A stretch of 64,000 nucleotides of DNA from Floridanema aerugineum (GTDB lineage: Bacteria > Cyanobacteriota > Cyanobacteriia > Cyanobacteriales > Aerosakkonemataceae): NCBI RefSeq assembly GCF_041929345.1, contig NZ_JBHFNQ010000052.1, positions 62,001 through 126,000 on the forward strand. The letters are read 5' to 3'. The notes beneath the pieces were generated by a model, which saw only the letters and a program-made list of their open reading frames with translations, had not been told where the DNA came from and did no database searches. The stretch's first letter is position 1. The number at the start of each line of letters is the position of its first letter. Below, piece by piece: positions 1 to 7,463 of the stretch. Made by a program: the position numbers and the translations under genes.

Positions 1-1317
1 ATTTGGGCAACCTGTCCAATGAATTCGCACTGGTTTGGAGAGAGTTAATTCAGTCTCTAATTCCTGCATTAACTCAACAGCACGGTTTTTGGTTTCAATG
101 AGTGCGAAGTTACAAAACTGCGCCCCGGTACAGGAAACTAATGCCCTGGTTAATGGTGTAGGATCGATCGCAAATTTTTCGATGATTGGTTCGGTTAAAA
201 AGGCGGCTAAACAAGCATCATTAATGTGAGGAATAATAATGTTTTGTTCAACTGTGAGGCGGATTTCTCCTTTACCGTAAACATCTGCAATTCGCGCAAG
301 TTCTAACATATCTTGGGCAAAAAGTCGCCCGACGGGAATGTGTAGCCCAACGTAGTTTAATCCTGGTTGTTTTTGGCGATAAACACCAATCCGATCGCGT
401 TTTTCCCAGATAATTTCGTCTTTTACTGCGGCTTCTTTCAGGGTTTTTCCCAGTTGTTTTTCCACTTCGCTGCGAAATTTGTTAATTCCCCATTCATCAA
501 TTAACCACATTAACCGGGCTTTTTGACGGTTGGCGCGAAGTCCATTGTCTCGGAAAACTTCCAAGATTACCCGACACAAGGGAACTACTTCTTCTGGTGT
601 TACCCAAGCATTGAGGGGAATGGCTGCGTCGCAACGTTTGGCGGAGAAGAAACCGCCGACTAAGACGTTAAAACCGAAGGTTTCTCCCGAAAATGCCGGA
701 ATAAAGGCGATATCGTTGATTTCGGCATGAACGGAGTTGTCCCGACATCCAGCGATCGCAATATTGAACTTCCGAGGTAAATTAGTAAACTCCGGGTTCC
801 CCTCACCTTTGTTGGTAATCATGTCCTGCACTTGCTGGACTAATTCCCTCGTATCGAACAGTTCCTCTGCATCGATTCCGGCTACTGGTGAACCTGTAAT
901 ATTGCGAACATTATCCATCCCAGATTGTACGCTTGTCAAGCCGACACTTTTCAGTTTATGGAAAATTTCCGGGATGTCTTCCAGGCGAATTCCCCGCAGT
1001 TGCAGGTTTTGCCTAGTAGTAATGTCGGCGTTCCCATCGCTACCATAGCGCTGCACAATCTCCGCAAGAACACGCATTTGGTCAGCACTAATGATGCCAT
1101 GAGGTAAGCGCAATCTTAACATAAATTTACCAGGCGTAACGGGTCGGAAGAATACTCCCAACCATTTCAGCCGATAGTCTCGATCGCCTTCCTCCATTGC
1201 TTCCCAGCCGATTTTGGCAAAATCTTCTAATTGCGCTTTGACCGCTAAACCATCTTTTTCGGACTTAATTTTTTCAAATTTATTCAGACTTGCCGTTGCT
1301 GTGGCTGTGGCTACCAT
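1..1317 (-). CDS. nirA: Ferredoxin-nitrite reductase, 3' part cut by window edge
   Basis: Reduces nitrite to ammonium with six electrons from ferredoxin, using a siroheme and a 4Fe-4S cluster; cytoplasmic step of nitrate assimilation. The start ATG is at 1317 and 439 codons are visible. The protein has the two-fold sulfite/nitrite reductase layout, with the N-terminal half-domain running through GKFMLRLRLPHG and TTRQNLQLRG. The first cluster motif is seen as SCTGAQFCNFA. The second begins at the window edge as WTGCPN, and its last cysteine lies outside. The ferredoxin-type nitrite reductase motif set separates it from sulfite reductase, and the NtcA promoter upstream supports the nitrite role. 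Downstream nitrate transport or reductase genes would lie beyond base 1. Confidence 0.95.
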   Translation of the reverse strand, partial: MVATATATASLNKFEKIKSEKDGLAVKAQLEDFAKIGWEAMEEGDRDYRLKWLGVFFRPVTPGKFMLRLRLPHGIISADQMRVLAEIVQRYGSDGNADITTRQNLQLRGIRLEDIPEIFHKLKSVGLTSVQSGMDNVRNITGSPVAGIDAEELFDTRELVQQVQDMITNKGEGNPEFTNLPRKFNIAIAGCRDNSVHAEINDIAFIPAFSGETFGFNVLVGGFFSAKRCDAAIPLNAWVTPEEVVPLCRVILEVFRDNGLRANRQKARLMWLIDEWGINKFRSEVEKQLGKTLKEAAVKDEIIWEKRDRIGVYRQKQPGLNYVGLHIPVGRLFAQDMLELARIADVYGKGEIRLTVEQNIIIPHINDACLAAFLTEPIIEKFAIDPTPLTRALVSCTGAQFCNFALIETKNRAVELMQELETELTLSKPVRIHWTGCPN

Positions 1318-1428
1318 TTTCTCTTCCTTTAGTTAGTTTCCTTGGTTTTAGAGTTCATATTTATTAGATTTATGCGGCAACAAATTTTGTTAAGCAATGT
1401 TGTCTTCGATTGACTGTTCGTTGCTAAT

Positions 1429-1470
1429 AAGCTATCCGGGCTGAATATGAATTTTCGTATCAGTTTTTAC
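1429..1470 (-). promoter_or_regulatory. NtcA-activated promoter of nirA
   Basis: A perfect GTA-N8-TAC NtcA box lies at 1457-1470. Exactly 22 bases downstream on the minus strand is TAGCTT (1434-1429), which fits the TAN3T -10 element. This is the canonical class II NtcA promoter, so nirA should be activated under nitrogen limitation. The untranslated leader would be roughly 100 bases. The rest of the 1318-1681 gap shows only AT-rich sequence and one HIP1 site; nothing else was recognised. Confidence 0.85.
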
Positions 1471-1681
1471 AAAATTTTTTACAAAATGAAACTTTTACAT
1501 TCTTAAGATGCTTTTTTTACATCGCGGATTAGCGATCGCTCTCACCATGCAAATATAGAATAGATGTGATTCGCTAATTACATCGATCGCAGATTAACGT
1601 AACAACCTATACAAAAGTTGCCAAAAAGGTGACTTACCTTGAAAGCAAAGGGATAGGCAAGAAGACCAGAGAAAATATTTT

Positions 1682-1924
1682 ATGTTAGGTTCATCTTTAC
1701 AAGTTAAAATTAAAGAAGCAAAAATTGCCCGCTTTTTATGCCGATTAATTCCAGCGCATTGTATATTTGAGCGAGATGTAAAATTATTAGGGCGAACTTT
1801 CTTTCATATTCCTGCACTCTGCAAGCTGAATCCGTTTTATACACAGTTAATGGAATTGCGTTTTCGGGCTTTATGCTTTTTGGCAGATGAATGTGGCGAA
1901 GATATTTCTCAATATTGCCAATAG
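1682..1924 (+). CDS. Small protein of the Mo-dependent nitrogenase C-terminal family
   Basis: An 80-residue protein divergent from nirA. It carries the signature of a small cyanobacterial family named after a domain annotated as Mo-dependent nitrogenase C-terminus: IPAHCIFERDVKLLGRTFF, then HIPALCKLNPFYTQL and ADECGEDISQYC. Four cysteines are spread over the sequence. The family is common in cyanobacteria that do not fix nitrogen, so the name is not evidence of nitrogenase here, and no function is known to me. Its place beside nirA suggests a nitrogen-linked role, which is inference. The gene ends 46 bases before the HEAT-repeat gene and may be cotranscribed with it. Confidence 0.8.
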   Translation: MLGSSLQVKIKEAKIARFLCRLIPAHCIFERDVKLLGRTFFHIPALCKLNPFYTQLMELRFRALCFLADECGEDISQYCQ

Positions 1925-1970
1925 CTTAATTTGAGGCATGATTATTAGCAATTAAAAGGGAGTTTGGGAA

Positions 1971-3188
1971 GTGGATTTTTTAGCCACAGCGACGATCGCA
2001 GCCGAACAAGAAAATTGGTCATTACTCAACCAATGTTTACAACATTTGCTACAGTCAAAAAGTTTAGTAGCAAGTAATTATCAGCAAATTCTGAATTGGG
2101 CTTTAGACAGTTTAACTTGGGGAGACTTTCAGGAACGTTGGGATGTAGCGAAGATTTTTCCTAGTTTGGGTAAACAAGCGATCGCACCTTTAATCAATAT
2201 TTTAGAAGATGAAGAAGCCGATGAAGAATTACGCTGGTTTGCAGCGCGAATTTTGGGCGAATTTAATGATTCATCTGTAATTTCCGCTTTAGTTGATTTG
2301 TTAAAAAATTCAGAGAGTGAAGAATTAAGTGCAATGGCGACGACAGCTTTAGCTAATCAGGGAAAAAGTGCAATTACTGCTTTAACAGATTTGTTAGATC
2401 AAGAAGAATGGCGACTTTTAGCAGTGCGAGGACTTGCCCATATTCGCACCAAAGAAACAATTACACCTTTATTATCTGTGGTAAATGACTCAAAGGTATT
2501 AGTTAGGGCAATGGTAATTGAAGCCTTGGGTAGTTTTCACGATCCGCTAGTTTTGCCTGTGCTATTAGAAGCTTTAAAAGATGTAGCAGCGAGTGTGAGA
2601 AAGGAAGCGATAATTGCTTTAGGTGTTCGCAGCGATCTAAAAGATCGGTTAAATTTGGTCAAGGTTTTAAAGCCTTTATTGTGGGATTTTAATCTAGAAG
2701 TTTGTCAACAAACAGCGATCGCTTTAGGACGTTTAGGAACTGATGAAGCTGCTGAAGCTTTGTTTTCTTTGTGGGAATCAAAAGTCACACCTTTACCTTT
2801 ACAATTACAAGCTATTCGGGCTTTGGGTTGGGTGGAAACCCCACTGGCGATCGCCTATTTAAAGCAAGTTTTTCTGCAAGATTTTGCTGGTTCTGGTTAT
2901 CAGTTAGACTCTCAATTGTTGATTTGGCAAGAAGTAATTACTGTTTTAGGTCAAGTGCAAGCAGCTAATTTAATTCCGGTAGCGACACAGGTTTTAATTG
3001 AGTTGTTAAATTCCTCACATCCAGCTATTAATTTTGCAGAAATTCGCCAAAAATTAGCTAATAGTTTAGGTTTATTGGCAGATCCCCAAGCAGTAGATTC
3101 TTTGCAATCTTTGTTGTCCGATCGAGATACAGTAGTGCGGTTACACGCGATCGCCGCTTTGAAAAAATTGCTTTGTGCGATCGGCTAG
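1971..3188 (+). CDS. HEAT-repeat protein next to nirA
   Basis: A 405-residue all-helical protein with GTG start and a GGGAG ribosome site 9 bases before it. HEAT/PBS-lyase-type repeats of about 31 residues run from residue 60 to the end, for example WFAARILGEFNDSSVISAL and RKEAIIALGVRSDL. No catalytic motif is visible. Such repeats act as protein-binding scaffolds, and the E/F-type bilin lyases belong to this superfamily. Cyanobacteria often carry a HEAT-repeat gene beside nirA that supports nitrite reductase maturation (the nirB type), so that role is possible here by position only. Phycobilisome lyase function cannot be excluded. Confidence 0.8.
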   Translation: MDFLATATIAAEQENWSLLNQCLQHLLQSKSLVASNYQQILNWALDSLTWGDFQERWDVAKIFPSLGKQAIAPLINILEDEEADEELRWFAARILGEFNDSSVISALVDLLKNSESEELSAMATTALANQGKSAITALTDLLDQEEWRLLAVRGLAHIRTKETITPLLSVVNDSKVLVRAMVIEALGSFHDPLVLPVLLEALKDVAASVRKEAIIALGVRSDLKDRLNLVKVLKPLLWDFNLEVCQQTAIALGRLGTDEAAEALFSLWESKVTPLPLQLQAIRALGWVETPLAIAYLKQVFLQDFAGSGYQLDSQLLIWQEVITVLGQVQAANLIPVATQVLIELLNSSHPAINFAEIRQKLANSLGLLADPQAVDSLQSLLSDRDTVVRLHAIAALKKLLCAIG

Positions 3189-3271
3189 TTTTAGCCTTTT
3201 TGAAAGGATTATTAATAAGTTTGAGGAAATGTTAGGTTATAATTAAAAAATCCTAACAGAGATTTTAACTC

Positions 3272-3652
3272 ATGAAAACTAATTTGTTAAATGAGCTTGG
3301 AGAAAACTTGTCTGAATTAACTTACTCAGTAATAATTGAAAAAGAAAAAGAAGGAAAATATAAAGCTACAATATGGGGTTTGGCGGATTGTCAAGCAACT
3401 GGAAATACAAAAGAAGCAGCGTTAACAAATATTAATCAGCTTTTAACAGCAAGGTTAAAAAACGCTGAGATCGTTGTACAAGAAATGGCTTTGCCTAAAT
3501 CAGAAAATCCTTGGGTAAAGTTTGCAGGAATGTATAAGGATAATCCTCTTTTTAATGATATGGTTTCTGAAATGGAAGCTTATCGAAGCGAAGTCGATGC
3601 AGAAATGGAGGAATATTACCAGAAAATTGATGCGGAGGATGACAACAAGTGA
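3272..3652 (+). CDS. HicB-like/VapB-type antitoxin
   Basis: A 126-residue protein. Residues 15-70 form a HicB-like ferredoxin-fold domain (YSVIIEKEKEGKYKATIWGL, then DCQATGNTKEAAL). It is followed by a short conserved tail, PWVKFAGMYKDNPLFNDM, and an acidic C-terminal helix. In cyanobacteria this architecture is the antitoxin partner of a PIN-domain VapC. Its stop codon overlaps by 4 bases the GTG of a downstream gene that begins as VapC, which confirms the original pairing. Since that toxin is now truncated, the antitoxin is probably an orphan. A second copy of the same domain is found at 4680-4920. Confidence 0.75.
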   Translation: MKTNLLNELGENLSELTYSVIIEKEKEGKYKATIWGLADCQATGNTKEAALTNINQLLTARLKNAEIVVQEMALPKSENPWVKFAGMYKDNPLFNDMVSEMEAYRSEVDAEMEEYYQKIDAEDDNK

Positions 3653-3924
3653 GTTTATGGATACTCGATACAGACTGTCTGACGCTTTGGCAAAATGAGC
3701 ATCCATTGGTAAAACAGCAAGTCGATCGAGTTAATTATCAAGAGATGAGAATGAGAGAACCACTCGATGAGAAGACAATGCTGGAAATTCTTGAACTGGC
3801 AAAAGAAGCTGAACAGAAAGCTAGAGAAACAAGTGAGTTGGCAACTGCGATCGCATTAAAATATCAAAAGCGAATGCGGGAAATTAGGGAAGGTAGGAGA
3901 GAGAAAGTTAGTGAAATTGGGTAG
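3649..3924 (+). pseudogene. VapC N-terminus fused to a small helical protein
   Basis: Codons 1-29 from the GTG at 3649 read as the start of a PIN-domain toxin (LWILDTDCLTLWQNEHPLV, with the first acidic residue of the active site). The sequence then switches without a stop to a different small protein, MREPLDEKTMLEILELAKEA onward, which resembles the separate 56-residue protein at 5110-5280. The rest of the PIN domain and its other catalytic acids are missing, so no nuclease activity is expected. The last 78 bases (3847-3924) recur identically at 5542-5619. I read this as a deletion junction inside a VapBC-plus-small-gene unit. Confidence 0.7.
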
Positions 3925-3970
3925 CCTAGATTAGGTGCAAAATTCGGCACTGCTATTTTGAAGCCTAGAT

Positions 3971-4309
3971 ATGGAAGCGCAACCAAAAGAAATTCGGATT
4001 TACTTAACTTCAGATAATAACAGCCCTTTTTCAGAATGGCGTGATTCTTTACGAGATAGTAGAGCAAAAGCTAAAATACGGGCAAAACTCAACCAAGTTA
4101 GACTCGGAAATTTAGGAGATTACCGTTCAGTTGGAGAAGGAGTTTGTGAGTTAAGAATTGATTATGGGCCGGGATATCGGATATACTTTGGACAAATAGG
4201 AACAACGATAGTACTGCTACTATGTGGCGGAGACAAAAGTACTCAGGAGCAAGATATTCGTAAGGCGCAGGAATACTGGGTAGATTATAGGAGTAGAGAC
4301 GATGCCTAG
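3971..4309 (+). CDS. RelE/ParE-family toxin (addiction-module killer, HigB-like)
   Basis: A 112-residue protein of the addiction module killer family (TIGR02683 type; RelE/ParE superfamily). Typical segments are PFSEWRDSLRD near the N-terminus, GNLGDYRSVGEGVCELRI in the centre and GYRIYFGQ with VLLLCGGDKSTQEQDI at the end. Members cleave mRNA on the ribosome or block growth in similar ways, and are neutralised by the antidote encoded just downstream, whose start overlaps this gene by 8 bases. The protein looks intact. A near-identical but broken copy sits at 28375-28722 on the other strand. Confidence 0.85.
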   Translation: MEAQPKEIRIYLTSDNNSPFSEWRDSLRDSRAKAKIRAKLNQVRLGNLGDYRSVGEGVCELRIDYGPGYRIYFGQIGTTIVLLLCGGDKSTQEQDIRKAQEYWVDYRSRDDA

Positions 4310-4925
4310 AAGCATAAGTTATCAGGAAGAATTAATTGAATCGATTAAAGATCCTACACAAGCTGCTGCCTATATAGAGGCTTGTTTGGAAGAGACAGAT
4401 CCAGAAGTTTTACGATTGGCACTCAAAGATATAGTTGAAGCACATCAGAGAATGAATCAGCTATCAGAAAAAGCTAAACTTCTCTATGATAAATTTGACA
4501 AAATGTTGTCAGAAAATAAAGGGGAAGAAATCTATTGCTTGAGTGATTTACTTGATGTTTTAGGCTTTCATCTGGCAGTCAAAGTTAAGTCAGATGATGA
4601 AGAAATAGTTACCCAAACAGATTATAAGAATACAGAATCTTTACGTAAAAAGTCTCAAGTACGGAACAAACTAAATTACTCAGTAATAATTGAAGAAATA
4701 AAAGTTGGTTTATATAGTGCGACAGTGTGGGGTTTACCAGATTGCAAAGCTACTGGTGCTACCCGCGAAGAAGCGATAAAAAATGCCCGTCAACTTTTAA
4801 TAGCACGTTTAGAAAAAGCCGAAATAGTTTCTTTGGAAGTGGAACTACCAAAACCCGAACATCCTTGGATGAAATTTGCGGGAATGTTCAAAGATGATCC
4901 TGACTTTGATGAAGTATCAGCTTGA
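4302..4925 (+). CDS. Chimeric antitoxin: HigA-like antidote fused to HicB-like domain
   Basis: A 207-residue protein in two parts. Residues 1-105 match the usual full-length antidote partner of the toxin at 3971 (LIESIKDPTQAAAYIEACLE, ALKDIVEAH, and the closing helix LLDVLGFHLAVKVKS). Residues 125-207 are a second copy of the HicB-like antitoxin of 3272 (YSVIIEEIKVGLYSATVWGL, HPWMKFAGMFKDDPDF). The fusion stops at DEVSA, before the acidic tail seen in the 3272 protein. Immediately after it, in another frame, comes the back half of a VapC. The first half should still neutralise the upstream toxin; the second half has lost its toxin partner. Confidence 0.8.
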   Translation: MPRSISYQEELIESIKDPTQAAAYIEACLEETDPEVLRLALKDIVEAHQRMNQLSEKAKLLYDKFDKMLSENKGEEIYCLSDLLDVLGFHLAVKVKSDDEEIVTQTDYKNTESLRKKSQVRNKLNYSVIIEEIKVGLYSATVWGLPDCKATGATREEAIKNARQLLIARLEKAEIVSLEVELPKPEHPWMKFAGMFKDDPDFDEVSA

Positions 4926-5106
4926 TTTTGACCAAGAAGCATACAGTTGTTATGCAGAACTGCTTCGTCAAAGAACTGGTGTTGGTACACAAGATTTACG
5001 GATTGCAGCGATCGCAATTTCCAAAAACGCAATTCTAATCACCTGCGATCGTCGAGATTTTGAAAGAATCCCCGGTTTAGTTTTTGAAGATTGGACAGTA
5101 GAATGA
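4918..5106 (+). pseudogene. VapC C-terminal remnant (PIN domain)
   Basis: Encodes the last 62 residues of a PIN-domain toxin: LDFDQEAYSCYAELLRQ, GTQDLRIAAIAISKNAILI, RDFERIPGL and a closing EDWTVE. The Asp of TQDLRIA and the RRDF segment are conserved features of the VapC C-terminal half. The N-terminal half, with the first catalytic acid, is missing. A start at 4876 would only exist in an alternative frame of the preceding antitoxin. It is probably the other end of the deletion that created the truncated VapC at 3649. Confidence 0.7.
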
Positions 5107-5109
5107 ATA

Positions 5110-5280
5110 ATGAAACAATTACCAGATGAAAAGAAACTTCTTGAACTGCTTGAACTTGCCAAAGATTTTGAGCAGCAAGCAAGAGAAATGTGTGAGTTAT
5201 CGACAGAAATAGCTTATAAGTGGCAACGTCGTCTGGAATCAAGGAGATCGGCAAAGCAGCAAGTAAGTGAGGTTAAGTAG
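5110..5280 (+). CDS. Small helical protein of the VapBC-linked unit
   Basis: A 56-residue protein, ATG at 5110, four bases after the VapC remnant. It is a single charged amphipathic helix, LPDEKKLLELLELAKDFEQQ followed by AREMCELSTEIAYKWQRRL. The same kind of sequence is fused to the VapC fragment at 3649, so this small gene normally follows this VapC type here. I do not know its function. It may be a coiled-coil accessory protein of the toxin-antitoxin unit. Confidence 0.5.
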   Translation: MKQLPDEKKLLELLELAKDFEQQAREMCELSTEIAYKWQRRLESRRSAKQQVSEVK

Positions 5281-5283
5281 AGC

Positions 5284-5490
5284 TTGCTGAAAAAGTCTGT
5301 TGGTGGGGGTAGGGACACGGCATCATTAATATTTGCAATTCCTACGTTATCTCTTTCATGCCGTGTCCCTACAATTTCCTGGAAAAAGGCAAGGATGAAA
5401 GCGCCAAAAGGTCTGAAAAACTGGCACTTGTTTTGAGCAAAAAAGGCGCTTTCACCCTTGCCTATCTTACTTTTTACCTTTATTCAGCAA
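5284..5490. repeat. MITE-like element with nested inverted repeats
   Basis: About 207 bases bounded by TTGCTGAA (5284-5291) and TTCAGCAA (5483-5490). Inside are two perfect inverted repeats: 15 bases at 5309-5323 and 5358-5372, and, with one mismatch, 18 bases at 5388-5405 and 5445-5462. There is no open reading frame. This looks like a non-autonomous transposable element or a fused pair of IS ends; no target duplication was confirmed. The rest of the 5281-5839 gap holds the scar listed next. Confidence 0.6.
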
Positions 5491-5541
5491 ACCCTAAGTA
5501 GTGGGAAAAAAGAGCGATCGCAAATCCCATTAAATTTCTGA

Positions 5542-5730
5542 GCGATCGCATTAAAATATCAAAAGCGAATGCGGGAAATTAGGGAAGGTAGGAGAGAGAA
5601 AGTTAGTGAAATTGGGTAGGGTGGTGATGGTGCGATCGCCATTTCCAAAAACGCAACTTTAGTCACCCGCAATCGTCGAGATTTTGAAAAAATCCCTGCT
5701 TTAGTTTTTGAAGATTGGACAATAGAATGA
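5542..5730 (+). pseudogene. Duplicated scar: small-gene tail plus VapC tail
   Basis: Bases 5542-5619 are identical to 3847-3924, the end of the small helical gene. After 15 bases, 5635-5730 encodes IAISKNATLVTRNRRDFEK and EDWTIE followed by a stop, a third copy of the VapC C-terminus that differs from the one at 5014-5106 by several substitutions. There is no start codon or complete domain, so this is non-coding debris from repeated recombination of the island. Confidence 0.75.
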
Positions 5731-5839
5731 ATTCTGCGTTTGCGAAACTAAAATAAAACAATTATCAGTTGAATAGAATTCAGATAATAATTGAGTAATA
5801 ATCCTAAACATTAGTAGATCGTCGGTAGCATGGACTATT

Positions 5840-6427
5840 TTAGCTACTTATGTCTAGCCACTGAATATCATCTTGATTTTCCCCTATTTCTTCTGAAAAG
5901 TCTTGCCATTTTACTTGGCTGATTGGATCGAGAATTACTTGGATATCTACTATCATTTCAGGCGTTAACCACGACTCACTATGAGTAGAAAATTCTTCTA
6001 TGTTTGCCACATCAAAACCTAATCTACTACATTTACTAATGATTTCAGGACTTAACCCCAGGAATACTATCTTAGATTCAAATGTTTCAGACAATTTTAG
6101 TAAGCTTAACAAATAACGGTCTAGCGGGTTCCTCAGATCCATATTTTCATAGCTAGATAGAACATTTTCTAAATCGATTTCTTCATTAATAAAATAGATA
6201 GTACCTCCACTTACTGTTTTAAATACCAACAATTCAAAAGTCTCTTGTCTGTCTAAAGACTCTATCATTTTTTTCGCTGCTTCGGTAGCTGCATGAAAAT
6301 TACCATCCTTAAGATAAACAAGCTGACCATAAAAATATTTAGGCAAAACAACATCTTTAGAAGTCCATACTAATAGGTCAGGGTTACTAATACTTAAATC
6401 TGGTTCTAATCCATAGAGTATATTCAT
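5840..6427 (-). CDS. Unknown protein, last gene of the ubiquitin-like operon
   Basis: A 195-residue, mostly acidic soluble protein with no signal peptide or membrane segment. I do not recognise a family. The sequence starts MNILYGLEPDLSISNPD, has a mixed alpha/beta middle (VFKTVSGGTIYFINEEIDL) and an acidic tail ending DDIQWLDISS. There is no zinc motif or obvious catalytic signature. It lies 22 bases downstream of the second RING-like gene in the same direction, so it very probably belongs to the operon. A role as target adaptor, immunity-like regulator or substrate is possible but unsupported. Confidence 0.7.
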   Translation of the reverse strand: MNILYGLEPDLSISNPDLLVWTSKDVVLPKYFYGQLVYLKDGNFHAATEAAKKMIESLDRQETFELLVFKTVSGGTIYFINEEIDLENVLSSYENMDLRNPLDRYLLSLLKLSETFESKIVFLGLSPEIISKCSRLGFDVANIEEFSTHSESWLTPEMIVDIQVILDPISQVKWQDFSEEIGENQDDIQWLDISS

Positions 6428-6449
6428 TTTACCCTCGCATATTTTTTGT

Positions 6450-6977
6450 CTAGTTTACGCGATCGCGATTTCTTCTCATCTGTTGAGACTGTATTGAAAC
6501 TGGTAGACTGTATTCTCCCGTGTGTCCTGCATTTCCACATACCGAACATTGACATCCCAACTCTCTCCAGCTATCTTCGTGATAGGCAATTTTGTGACGG
6601 CGACACAAGTAAATCCTTTCCCCTGGACGAAATACTTCCTGACTGTAAAGATCTTTTGTTCCTATTACATTAGTTAATATATTTTCCAAATCATCAGGTA
6701 CACCTGGATCTAAAAAATTTTCATCTATAATAGTTTCCCCATCTCTAGCAGTAGGAGGAAGATCTACCTCAAGCTCAACCCATTCGATCTGTTCTGTTAT
6801 AGGAGAAGTATTAATATTTCTTCTATTTGGCTGTTCTGGTGGAGAAATATGAATATCTCGCCATCTAATTTCGTCTGTTCTCGGCTGTATTCGTCGATAA
6901 TTTTTGGACTTGGTATAAATAACTGTGCCAATACAGATGGCGAGTATTCCTACTACTATTACCAATAACCATTCCAT
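6450..6977 (-). CDS. Membrane-anchored RING/U-box-like protein B
   Basis: A 175-residue protein. Residues 2-20 form one N-terminal membrane helix (LLVIVVGILAICIGTVI). A polar linker reaches residue 90. The C-terminal domain (about 95-165) carries DDLENIL, then YSQEVFRPGERIYLC, and the zinc-type pattern C125-x2-H128-x4-H133-x8-C142-x-C144-x2-C147 within CRRHKIAYHEDSWRELGCQC. The C..H..YH.D.W....C.C..C layout matches prokaryotic RING treble-clef domains, with Ser in place of one usual Cys. RING and U-box proteins act as E3 ligases that bring charged E2 to targets. It is a clear paralogue of the next gene upstream, 14 bases away. E3 activity is inference. Confidence 0.7.
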   Translation of the reverse strand: MEWLLVIVVGILAICIGTVIYTKSKNYRRIQPRTDEIRWRDIHISPPEQPNRRNINTSPITEQIEWVELEVDLPPTARDGETIIDENFLDPGVPDDLENILTNVIGTKDLYSQEVFRPGERIYLCRRHKIAYHEDSWRELGCQCSVCGNAGHTGEYSLPVSIQSQQMRRNRDRVN

Positions 6978-6991
6978 TATTTTTTTGCCTG

Positions 6992-7462
6992 CTATTCAAG
7001 TTCCTTAAACTCAATTTTTAAGTCTTTGATCTCCTGTTTTTTTATCTGCACTGGAACAGGCAATGTATGCAATTTTGTATGTGCATTATTTTTACATACT
7101 ATACACTGACACCCGATTTCTCTCCAACTATCTTCATGATAAGCAAGTTTGTGTCTATGGCACAAATAAACCTGTTCCCCAGGACGAAATATTTCTTGAG
7201 TTACAGGATCTTTTATTTCTCCACTACTAATGTCCATTAGTATGTTATTTAGATCGTCAGGTAAATCAGCAGGAATTGTAGAATTTGAAGAAGAAGTGTT
7301 TCGGGAAGATGAACTAGTGTTTGAAGAAGACTGTAAACTCCTAAAAATTACCCATAAAATAAAGGCAACACCCCACCACCCAGGATTCCCGAAACCAAGG
7401 AAAACGAATAGATAAAATAAGCAGCCAATACACCCTTTAGCGCTATCTGTATCGTTAGCCAT
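6992..7462 (-). CDS. Membrane-anchored RING/U-box-like protein A
   Basis: A 156-residue paralogue of the neighbouring protein B. The N-terminus has two hydrophobic stretches (GCIGCLFYLFVFLGF and WGVAFILWVIF, residues 10-41), then a Ser/Asn-rich linker (44-62). The C-terminal domain starts DDLNNIL, continues with the U-box-like DPVTQEIFRPGEQVYLC, and has C101-x2-H104-x4-H109-x8-C118-x-C120-x2-C123. The gene begins one base after the stop of the JAMM gene, so translation is probably coupled. Membrane attachment is shared with the JAMM protein, suggesting that the pathway works at a membrane. It may be an E3-like adaptor; catalytic function is unproven. Confidence 0.7.
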   Translation of the reverse strand: MANDTDSAKGCIGCLFYLFVFLGFGNPGWWGVAFILWVIFRSLQSSSNTSSSSRNTSSSNSTIPADLPDDLNNILMDISSGEIKDPVTQEIFRPGEQVYLCHRHKLAYHEDSWREIGCQCIVCKNNAHTKLHTLPVPVQIKKQEIKDLKIEFKELE

Positions 7463-7463
7463 T

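Noticed and set aside
530..1107. Plus-strand reading frames across the nirA region
   Set aside because: They lie antisense to nirA, whose minus-strand protein is fully conserved in family motifs.
1682..1924. Reading the small protein as evidence of nitrogenase
   Set aside because: The family name comes from a domain label; these proteins occur in cyanobacteria that do not fix nitrogen, and no nif gene is present.
5284..5490. Complete insertion sequence
   Set aside because: There is no transposase reading frame between the inverted repeats; only a MITE-like element is supported.
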